From assembly GCF_002005405.1 (NCBI RefSeq), contig NZ_CP019728.1, positions 1,612,001 through 1,676,000 of the forward strand: a stretch of DNA of 64,000 nucleotides, written 5' to 3'. Both the position numbers and the translations under genes were made by a program. Below, one piece after another: positions 36,929-43,859 of the stretch; position 1 is the first letter of the stretch, and the number at the start of each line of letters is the position of its first letter. The notes beneath the pieces were generated by a model, which was not told the DNA's origin, made no database searches, and saw only the letters and a program-made list of their open reading frames with translations. The stretch is from Jeotgalibaca dankookensis. Lineage in GTDB: Bacteria > Bacillota > Bacilli > Lactobacillales > Aerococcaceae.

Positions 36929-37567
36929 TCAAATCTCTTCATCCCTTTTCTCTTCTGCTTTTAATACGCCTGTATAGGTAAACCAAACAACTGGTAAAAG
37001 CAATAAAGATATTCCAAAAAAGAAAGCTAGAAAAATATAGTTTCTCATAAGAGAAACGACTAATAGTAAACCTACGCTGGTTGCAATTGAATAGATGGGA
37101 ACTGACAGAGTAACAAAAAAAGCTTGTTTAAAAATATTTTTTAATGAAAAATCATAGCGCACCATCACTGTAAAGAGGAACAAACTAAAGGATAGAACAA
37201 AAAAGGTAATAAAAAGTAGGAGGGTATGGAAGAAAATAGATTGTATGAAAACATTTGAAACCCTTAAATCTACATACAACATACCAAATATAATGAAGAC
37301 AATATAGCCAATTTGATTCGCTTGCTTAAAATGTTCCTTATAAGCCGTGTTAAATTCTTCTCTTATTTTGAAATTGTCGTCCTTATTATTAAACCATTTA
37401 TACATTACGTGAGTAACTGCTGCGGTACTGGGTAAGAGACCTGCAATAATCAATCCGCGTAACGAGTATAGAATCCATAGTAGATGTAAGAAGAAAAAAT
37501 TAGCAATCCAGTTTCCAATCGTCGTTACCGCTGATATAAATTTATTTTCTTTATTTTTCTCTTTCAT
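36929..37567 (-). CDS. YesL-like DUF624 membrane protein
   Basis: 212 residues from ATG 37567 (GGAGGTCAAG). Five or so membrane segments, with the DUF624 start WILYSLRGLIIAGLLPSTAAVTHVMYKW (read in parts: LLPSTAAV and MYKWF). DUF624 genes are regularly found with LplABC-type importers and YesS-like regulators; the molecular function is unknown. It lies 42 bases before the AraC-type regulator gene and is probably in its operon. Confidence 0.85.
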   Translation of the reverse strand: MKEKNKENKFISAVTTIGNWIANFFFLHLLWILYSLRGLIIAGLLPSTAAVTHVMYKWFNNKDDNFKIREEFNTAYKEHFKQANQIGYIVFIIFGMLYVDLRVSNVFIQSIFFHTLLLFITFFVLSFSLFLFTVMVRYDFSLKNIFKQAFFVTLSVPIYSIATSVGLLLVVSLMRNYIFLAFFFGISLLLLPVVWFTYTGVLKAEEKRDEEI

Positions 37568-37694
37568 CTTGACCTCCATATAATTCCGTTCACAATATAC
37601 ATAAACCTTACTAGAAAACAACATATAAACCCTATTCTAACGCAAAAAGCCTAAATTTTCAAACGCTATCATTTTGACTTATACCAAATAAATA

Positions 37695-37721
37695 AGAGTA
37701 ACAAGCGCTGCTTGTTACTCT
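37695..37721 (-). terminator. Terminator after the alpha-fucosidase gene
   Basis: 12-bp perfect stem AGAGTAACAAGC / GCTTGTTACTCT followed by TTATTTATTT on the minus strand, right behind the stop at 37728. Confidence 0.75.
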
Positions 37722-37727
37722 ACTGCT

Positions 37728-39023
37728 TTACTTTAAGAAAATTTCAACTACCGGAACGAGGACGTCAGGTTTTTCTACTGGAAGCTCTAGGAGTACATTT
37801 TCAATGTCAATAATGGTTTCGGTACTTGTGATGACTTCTTCGGGATCAAATTCTCTAAAATATATTTCAGAATGATCATGTAAAAACTGAACATAGTCAA
37901 CTTTCCCTGCTAATCCTTTTAGATGAATATGTCGTAAGGGCCAAGAATAGATATGTAAATAAATTCTGTTTTGACCTACTTGTGTATACCGACAATCTTT
38001 AGGAGCAAGATAAGAACTTTGCCCAGCCCCATAAATTGATTTTCCATTTAATCGCATCCACTCGCCGATATCTGCCAATCGATCACTTTCTCTTCTATCC
38101 AATTCACCTTTTCCATTGGGTCCGACGTTCAATAAGAAGTTTCCATTATTTGATACGGTATCAATCAGCATTTTCAATAAAACGTCACTGCTTCGCCATT
38201 CATTGCTATCGCGATCGTAACCCCATGTTGGCTTCATCGCATGACAGGCTTCCCAAATAACTGGTAAGCCCTCTTTTTCTAGAGGTGCATCTGGTTGGTA
38301 CTGTTCAGGTGTAATAACCCCCTTGTTTAAATCCAAGCGATCATTGATAAGGATTTCTGGCTGTAGTTCGACTGCTAAATCAAACAATGCTTCCGAATCC
38401 CAATCTTGATGTCCTTTCCCTTTGGACCAGCCCCAGTCGCGATGAGGATAAGAAAAATCAAACCATAAATAGTCTATTTTCCCATATTCCGTCAATAACT
38501 CGGTCACTTGTTTTTTCAAGTAATCCGTGTAGCGACTCATATCGCGTTGGGCATTTTTACTTCTTGCCTCTTTATCGTCTCTTTGAGGATGGAGTCCATC
38601 GATGACAAAATCCGGATGATGCCAGTCAATAACTGAGTGATAAAAACCAATTTTGATTCCTTCATTACGAAATGCTTGGACATATTCTTTTACTAAGTCT
38701 CTTTTAAAAGGTGTATTTGTAATCTTATAATCCGATTGTTTCGTATCCCATAAAGCAAATCCTTCATGATGCTTCGTTGTTAAAACTGCATATTTGGTTC
38801 CTGCATCCTTTGCGGTACGCGCCATTTTTTTCATATCCATTAATTCTGGATTAAAATGCTCAAAATACCGCTTGTAGTCTTCTGGAGAAATTTGTTCAGT
38901 TGTCATCAACCATTCGTGACGCGCTGCTAAACTGTATAACCCAAAGTGCATAAATAGTCCAAAACGGTCATGAAGGAACCACGCTGGATTTCCTAAATTC
39001 TCTTGCCAATTTGCATATGCCAC
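37728..39023 (-). CDS. Family 29 alpha-L-fucosidase
   Basis: 431 residues, GTG start after AGGAGG. GH29 hallmarks: WFLHDRFGLFMHFGLYSL, the TTKHHEGFALWDT motif (~80-93), and the nucleophile Asp in DYLWFDFSYPHRDW (~185). It removes L-fucose from glycans. No signal peptide, so it works on imported material. Last gene of the GH20-lipoprotein-GH29 operon. S. pneumoniae has a GH29 gene in its equivalent locus. Confidence 0.93.
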   Translation of the reverse strand: MAYANWQENLGNPAWFLHDRFGLFMHFGLYSLAARHEWLMTTEQISPEDYKRYFEHFNPELMDMKKMARTAKDAGTKYAVLTTKHHEGFALWDTKQSDYKITNTPFKRDLVKEYVQAFRNEGIKIGFYHSVIDWHHPDFVIDGLHPQRDDKEARSKNAQRDMSRYTDYLKKQVTELLTEYGKIDYLWFDFSYPHRDWGWSKGKGHQDWDSEALFDLAVELQPEILINDRLDLNKGVITPEQYQPDAPLEKEGLPVIWEACHAMKPTWGYDRDSNEWRSSDVLLKMLIDTVSNNGNFLLNVGPNGKGELDRRESDRLADIGEWMRLNGKSIYGAGQSSYLAPKDCRYTQVGQNRIYLHIYSWPLRHIHLKGLAGKVDYVQFLHDHSEIYFREFDPEEVITSTETIIDIENVLLELPVEKPDVLVPVVEIFLK

Positions 39024-39033
39024 ACTATACCTC

Positions 39034-39513
39034 CTAGTTTATAAACGTTGTATCTGTCATAATTGTTTCTTTTATTTTCCAATCGCCATTTTCTTTAACG
39101 AGCTCATGATTCGCTTCGGCAATATGACTGCGATAAGGCTCTGCTCCTTCAACAGCATCCAACATAACCGTTTGTTGTTCAGTACGGATTAAGAGCCGAT
39201 TCTCTTCTTGTTCAAGAACCTCAGCGCTCAAAACAGTATGTTCTAAATCATACGTTTCAAATATGGGAGCTAATTCATTTTGCGTTTCTTCGCGTCCACT
39301 TGCTACAATTGTTGACAAATATCCTTCCATATCTTCTTTCGTTGCATAGTTTAAATTATCTTCAATAACGTGTATGGCTGCTTCTACTTCTGATTGATTC
39401 TCAATTTCTCCTTCAATCGAATAAGCTACCTCGGCAGGATTCTGATAAGTAGGAATACTATTACAAGCGGTTAGAAAGAGTACCAATATGCTTAGCAAAT
39501 AAATCTTTTTCAT
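39034..39513 (-). CDS. Small lipoprotein, NTF2/SnoaL-like
   Basis: 159 residues from ATG 39513 (GGAGGAGAAAG). Signal peptide with lipobox FLTAC (Cys ~17), so it is anchored on the outer face of the membrane. The remainder alternates helix and strands like small NTF2-type folds (ATKEDMEGYLSTI, ENGDWKIKETIM at the end). I do not recognise a specific family. It lies 10 bases before the fucosidase gene and 42 after the GH20 gene, so it belongs to the glycan operon, and is the only exported product of that operon. Function unknown. Confidence 0.75.
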   Translation of the reverse strand: MKKIYLLSILVLFLTACNSIPTYQNPAEVAYSIEGEIENQSEVEAAIHVIEDNLNYATKEDMEGYLSTIVASGREETQNELAPIFETYDLEHTVLSAEVLEQEENRLLIRTEQQTVMLDAVEGAEPYRSHIAEANHELVKENGDWKIKETIMTDTTFIN

Positions 39514-39555
39514 GATTACTTTCTCCTCCTGCAATCTTGTGTAACACTCATACGT

Positions 39556-41445
39556 TTATACCCCTGAGAGCTTTCCTGCTGTTACCATATCTTGATAGAG
39601 TCCTCGCCCATGTGTGCCTTCGCCAAGGTGATAAGGGTTCGAAAATGGTAATTTAGTTTCTTCTAATTCTGCTAGTTTCGTTAATTCACCATCTAAATAG
39701 GCTTCTACTCGGTAAACAGTAGTGTCCATGCGTGCTATTGCGCCACCATAACGGATTTCGACGACTTCCCAACCGAATGGCTTATTATATGCCATCCAGA
39801 CAGCACGGTGAGCTTTCCTTAACTCATTTAATAATGTTTTTAATTTTTTGGCATCTGCTAGTTTGTCTCTTAGTAAGTTTTGATCATTTTTATCATAAGC
39901 TTCTTTTAGCTGGATTCCAATTTCTGCCTTTAAACTGAGAACTTCTGCTACTTGTTGATAAAAATCAAATATCAGAGTTAAGTCTGAATTACTTCCTGTT
40001 ATTACTTTCAACTTTTTAGCCAGCTTTTGATAATGATTTTCCACACCGTGTCCAGCAATGGTTTGGTCAAAGAGCCCTAATAAAGGGTCTTGCCAAAGAA
40101 GTATTTTAGAAGTTGCTGACACATTAATATTGTTTGCCATAACACCTGGTGTTTCATCTAGATCATTCAAAAGTAAAAATTCTTTAAAAGGATAACCGGT
40201 ATTATGCTCAAATTCCTGAGCCATAACCGCTTCATCGACTTCTTTTCGGTAAGATAAATCCGCAAATAATTGCAATCCTGGTAGCGCGGATAAAACCGGT
40301 GTTTCTCCCCCGTCATCTCCCCATAGAGTTGCAAAAACTTCCTTCACCCCATTACGTTTGCAGCTAGCGAGTCCTGCTTTTGTTGTCTCAAAAGATTTAC
40401 CATAGTTTGGAGCAATACCATTCCAAGTCCAAACACCTCCAGCAAAGATGACTTTTTTATTCATCGCTTGATGTTTAGCTAGATAAATATCATACATCGC
40501 TTCATCTTCATGATAATAATCCCAAAACACCATATCGACTTCAGGGATATTATCAATAACTTCTTGAGGCACCTTACTTTCTAAATCATAATAGTCGCCT
40601 GTTTTTGAACCGAAGCGGTAATACATATCGCTCCACATCATCGGTTCGAGGCCGTATTTATCTGTTATTTTAACGATTTCTGCTAAATGCTCATTCATAA
40701 TCTCAAAACGATTACGAATGCCATTTTTTATCTGATACATACCTGTTCCCAAACCAAATGCTTCATCCATTCCGATATGAATACGGTTGGAACGAAAAGG
40801 TTGAGATGCTGAGCGAATGAGATTATCTAAAAATTCATAAGTTTCTGCTTGTCCCACTAGAACGATATCAGACGTATCTTTAATGTGACTTGCATATTGG
40901 TATTTCAAAGCAAGCTGTAAGTGCCCAAGTGTTTGGATGCAAGGAACCATCTCAATTCCCAAGGCAAAGGCATAGTCATCCATTTCTCTTAATTCTTCTT
41001 CTGTATAACGACCTCGTAAGTAACCAAAATAAGGATATTCTTTTACTTCATAAGTATCTTCTGTATAAAGCATCACTTGGTTTAGGCCGAGCTTCGCCAT
41101 ATAATTTATGAGTGTTTTCATTCCATCAGTATTTAAGACAGCATTTCTTGAAGAATCAACCATAACACCTGTCTTTTCGAATTGTTCTTCTTCCTCTAAT
41201 GAAAAAGAGCCAGATTGCTGATACTGGTAAATCCATAAATTTAACAGACGGAAAAAAGAGCTTTTTGAATGGAATTCAATCAGCCCTTTTTCTCCATCAA
41301 ATTGGTAACGTAACGTATGACCATCTACCCGATTCACTTCTAATGGTATCCCATTAGGATCTTGTTTGACACCTAGAAAGGCTGCTATGGTGTTTAAACC
41401 GTCTTTAACTTCTGACACATCATTTGTCAAATTAAGTGCTAACAT
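39556..41445 (-). CDS. Family 20 beta-N-acetylhexosaminidase (large form)
   Basis: 629 residues. The catalytic Asp-Glu pair is in RIHIGMDEAFGLGTG (~residue 228); the barrel starts with KTGVMVDSSRNAVLN and EMVPCIQTLGHL, as in GH20C-type exo-hexosaminidases. It frees GlcNAc or GalNAc from non-reducing ends. There is no signal peptide, so it acts on imported fragments. First gene of its operon, behind a promoter with a cre-like box. Distinct from the shorter GH20 at 41581. Confidence 0.9.
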   Translation of the reverse strand: MLALNLTNDVSEVKDGLNTIAAFLGVKQDPNGIPLEVNRVDGHTLRYQFDGEKGLIEFHSKSSFFRLLNLWIYQYQQSGSFSLEEEEQFEKTGVMVDSSRNAVLNTDGMKTLINYMAKLGLNQVMLYTEDTYEVKEYPYFGYLRGRYTEEELREMDDYAFALGIEMVPCIQTLGHLQLALKYQYASHIKDTSDIVLVGQAETYEFLDNLIRSASQPFRSNRIHIGMDEAFGLGTGMYQIKNGIRNRFEIMNEHLAEIVKITDKYGLEPMMWSDMYYRFGSKTGDYYDLESKVPQEVIDNIPEVDMVFWDYYHEDEAMYDIYLAKHQAMNKKVIFAGGVWTWNGIAPNYGKSFETTKAGLASCKRNGVKEVFATLWGDDGGETPVLSALPGLQLFADLSYRKEVDEAVMAQEFEHNTGYPFKEFLLLNDLDETPGVMANNINVSATSKILLWQDPLLGLFDQTIAGHGVENHYQKLAKKLKVITGSNSDLTLIFDFYQQVAEVLSLKAEIGIQLKEAYDKNDQNLLRDKLADAKKLKTLLNELRKAHRAVWMAYNKPFGWEVVEIRYGGAIARMDTTVYRVEAYLDGELTKLAELEETKLPFSNPYHLGEGTHGRGLYQDMVTAGKLSGV

Positions 41446-41491
41446 TTTGGTTGTCCCCCTACACTATTATATTGATTCATCAATTAATTCT

Positions 41492-41520
41492 ATCTTAGGG
41501 GATTTTGTAAGCCTTTACAA
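41492..41520 (-). promoter_or_regulatory. Promoter with cre-like box for the GH20-GH29 operon
   Basis: Minus strand TTGTAA (41515-41520), 17 bases, TAAGAT (41492-41497). The cre-like TTGTAAAGGCTTACA (41506-41520, one mismatch) overlaps the -35. Confidence 0.5.
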
Positions 41521-41580
41521 CAACTAAGTCATAAATACATAGCTTGCATTTTTTACACATTTAGTTTTATAACGGCAACT

Positions 41581-42600
41581 TTATTCGATTGTTTCAATGA
41601 CTTCATACAAACGTCCTAATTCGCTATTCTTATCAATAGAAGACATTTCTTTCATGTGAATAAACTCTTGAAAAACCTCATGGTTCCAGCCATTCCATGA
41701 GGTAATCAACTTACCAAAAAAGAGCTCGGGTTGATTTAACTCTTCAGCAGCAGCTTTTGCTTCAGCGAATAGTTGTTTGGCTACATTCAGTTTAAACCAG
41801 CATGCTGGCATAACTGAAAATCCCGCTTCCATAAAGAAATAAGGAGTCGGATAACCGTTCTCACGTTCATCATAATGCCAGTCCAACAAGACGATGTCTC
41901 TTGGTATCTTGTCGAGTGCTTCATAGGTACCAAAGGTGTCGCCTTCCCAATTATCATAGCCGAATTTCTTAGCATCAATTAACCGGTCAGCCCACATCAT
42001 CATAGTTAAGCCACGTTGTTCCGTTATATGGGCATACATATCATTCACCGCTTTGGCAAATAGTTCAGCACGGTTACCGCCTCGACAACGCTCACATTGA
42101 TCGCTAGCAATTTCATACACTTCATCCATACCGATATGGAAGTAGGTAGGTGAAAAAGCAGCGATTAACTCATCAAGCAGTTCATAGACAATCTTATTAA
42201 CATCAGGATGTTGTGGACACCAACTCCGACAAAAAATTTCTGGCCATTCTGCATTTAAGGGTGTCTCTGGTGTTTCGTCAAATTCCGGGTAAGCTGTTAA
42301 TAGAGCACTTCTACTCCCACCCCAACCTTGGTGTCCCAAACATTGAAAGAGCGGAACAATCTCCATTCCTTTTTCTTTAGTAAATTGTGATAGGTCTTTG
42401 GCGTCATCAGCTGTCAAAGCGTGGGGACCACCATCAATCTCAGGATGTTTCTCAAAAACGAAGGCTTTATCAATCTCCAAAATAATCATATTAATGCCAT
42501 TAGGTAAAAGAACCTTTGTGATTAATTCTTTTAAATCTGGGATTAATCGTCTGTCTCCAAAACGTAAATGAAACGCCTTTTTATAATCACAGTTTTCCAT
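41581..42600 (-). CDS. Short family 20-like hexosaminidase
   Basis: 339 residues from ATG 42600 (AGGATG); a longer frame to 42681 runs through a hairpin and is unlikely. The GH20 catalytic pair is in YFHIGMDEVYEIAS (~160), and PLFQCLGHQGWG precedes it as usual. It is a bare catalytic barrel, without the N-terminal beta domain of classical GH20, and differs strongly from the 629-residue enzyme next door. A CERCRGG pair of cysteines (~174-178) could bind metal. Probably trims a different hexosamine linkage. No signal peptide. Confidence 0.82.
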   Translation of the reverse strand: MENCDYKKAFHLRFGDRRLIPDLKELITKVLLPNGINMIILEIDKAFVFEKHPEIDGGPHALTADDAKDLSQFTKEKGMEIVPLFQCLGHQGWGGSRSALLTAYPEFDETPETPLNAEWPEIFCRSWCPQHPDVNKIVYELLDELIAAFSPTYFHIGMDEVYEIASDQCERCRGGNRAELFAKAVNDMYAHITEQRGLTMMMWADRLIDAKKFGYDNWEGDTFGTYEALDKIPRDIVLLDWHYDERENGYPTPYFFMEAGFSVMPACWFKLNVAKQLFAEAKAAAEELNQPELFFGKLITSWNGWNHEVFQEFIHMKEMSSIDKNSELGRLYEVIETIE

Positions 42601-42646
42601 ATAAACACATCCTATTCTATTTTTCCTAAAGCAATACTGTTTCCAT

Positions 42647-42691
42647 AATTCGGTTAATGGACGCAACAGGTTTGCATCCATTAACCGAATT
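42647..42691 (-). repeat. Long perfect inverted repeat in the leader of the short GH20 gene
   Basis: 15-bp perfect arms (AATTCGGTTAATGGA, 42647-42661, and its complement 42677-42691) with an inner GCAA/TTGC. It has no T-run on either side, so it looks more like an operator or an mRNA-stabilising element than a terminator. Confidence 0.6.
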
Positions 42692-42709
42692 TATGATAAC
42701 TTTTTGAAT

Positions 42710-42845
42710 CTATTTATAATGATAAGTCGCATAGGTTTCACGTCCCGGTTGAAAATAAAATGCTTTCCCATTTCCTCTTTTATAAGTCACCCCACTCCTT
42801 TATTTGTTTTTCATGTCTAAAGGCTTCCCATGTAATTACTTTCAT
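42710..42845 (-). pseudogene. ThuA-like protein remnant (both ends kept, middle lost)
   Basis: After a start ATG at 42843-42845 the codons read MKVITWEAFRHEKQ, the usual ThuA N-terminus, and soon after, in another frame, VTYKRGNGKAFYFQPGRETY and a stop at 42710, the usual ThuA C-terminus. About 180 residues between them are gone. ThuA-like proteins act in disaccharide use (trehalose utilisation family). The remnant lies between the ROK kinase and GH20 genes in the same direction and so was once part of the glycan operon. Confidence 0.7.
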
Positions 42846-42901
42846 ATATAAACCCCCTTGAAAAACTAAGTTATTTTATCTTAACGTGAGATGTACTTAG
42901 C

Positions 42902-42957
42902 TAATAAACCCCAGTCACTTGTCAGCTCGAAGAGTTGTAAGAGACTGGAGTTTATTA
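42902..42957 (-). terminator. Terminator-like hairpin after the fructokinase-type ROK gene
   Basis: 15-base arms TAATAAACCCCAGTC / GACTGGAGTTTATTA with one mismatch, 44 bases past the ROK stop. Confidence 0.55.
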
Positions 42958-43000
42958 ATCAAAATGGAGAAGCAGTTCTTTTTTTATACTTAATTACTTA

Positions 43001-43858
43001 CTAACTAATTGTTTGAGCTAATAGTAGGCTGCCTATTATCCCACTCTTATTTGGTAGTCCCCAACGGACGATATATTCCTCAACGTCAGGTGTCTCTACA
43101 TAGCCAGCCATTTGCGTAGTAAACTCTTGGCGAATCTTGCGAAGTAAATGATCCTGGTTCATAACGCCTCCACCTAACACAATCACTTCCGGAGACAAGG
43201 TTAACGTATAAGTCATCAGAGCTTGAGCAATGTAATAGGCTTGTATGTCCCAAACTGGATGGTCTATTGGAAGATCTTGCCCTTTTATTCCAGCTCGTGC
43301 TTCTAATGAGGGTCCAGCAGCTAACCCTTCTAAACAATCATGATGATAAGGGCAAATACCTTCATACTCATCTTGAGGATGGCGTTTTACATAAATATGT
43401 CCCATTTCTGGACTAGCGATTCCTTGAAAGATTTGCCCATCCATAATGACGCCTCCACCAATGCCTGTCCCAACTGTTAAGTAAAGACAACTCGTTTTTC
43501 CCTGAGCTGCTCCCATTAACAATTCACCGTAGGCGGCTGCATTAACATCGGTTGTCCAAACGACAGGAATATCGTACCTTTTTTTCAAGGTACCTAAAAA
43601 ATCAAAGTTGGTCCACCCTTTTTTAGGCGTTGCCAAAATATATCCGTAATTATCTTGATTTGGGTTGGTTCCAATGGGTCCAAATGAACCAATCCCTATT
43701 GCTTTTAAGTCATACGCGTTAAAAAAAGAGAAAATTTGCTTAAACGTTTCTTGGGGACTGGTAGTAGGAATTTGAACCTTTTTAATGATTTTTAAATTTT
43801 CATCTGCTACCGCGCATACAAACTTTGTTCCACCGGCTTCAATGGCACCATAACACAT
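43001..43858 (-). CDS. ROK-family fructokinase/mannokinase (zinc type)
   Basis: 285 residues from ATG 43858 (GAGGAGG two codons before). ATP motif GAIEAGGTKFVCAV, substrate motif TTDVNAAAYGELL, and the zinc-binding His/Cys set in EMGHIYVKRH and CPYHHDCLEG (~165-195) mark the fructokinase branch of ROK. It phosphorylates fructose or mannose with ATP. The start codon overlaps the end of the GH38 alpha-mannosidase gene, so the two are coupled; mannose released by the three mannosidases is the likely substrate here, giving mannose-6-phosphate. Confidence 0.92.
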   Translation of the reverse strand: MCYGAIEAGGTKFVCAVADENLKIIKKVQIPTTSPQETFKQIFSFFNAYDLKAIGIGSFGPIGTNPNQDNYGYILATPKKGWTNFDFLGTLKKRYDIPVVWTTDVNAAAYGELLMGAAQGKTSCLYLTVGTGIGGGVIMDGQIFQGIASPEMGHIYVKRHPQDEYEGICPYHHDCLEGLAAGPSLEARAGIKGQDLPIDHPVWDIQAYYIAQALMTYTLTLSPEVIVLGGGVMNQDHLLRKIRQEFTTQMAGYVETPDVEEYIVRWGLPNKSGIIGSLLLAQTIS

Positions 43859-43859
43859 A

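Noticed and set aside
41581-42681. Long form of the short GH20 starting at 42681
   Set aside because: The first 27 codons run through the perfect inverted repeat; ATG 42600 has its own ribosome site and matches the barrel start.
42780-42843. 22-codon peptide MKVITWEAFRHEKQ... as a real leader peptide
   Set aside because: It is better explained as the 5' end of a deleted ThuA-like gene because the 3' end of the same family follows in another frame.
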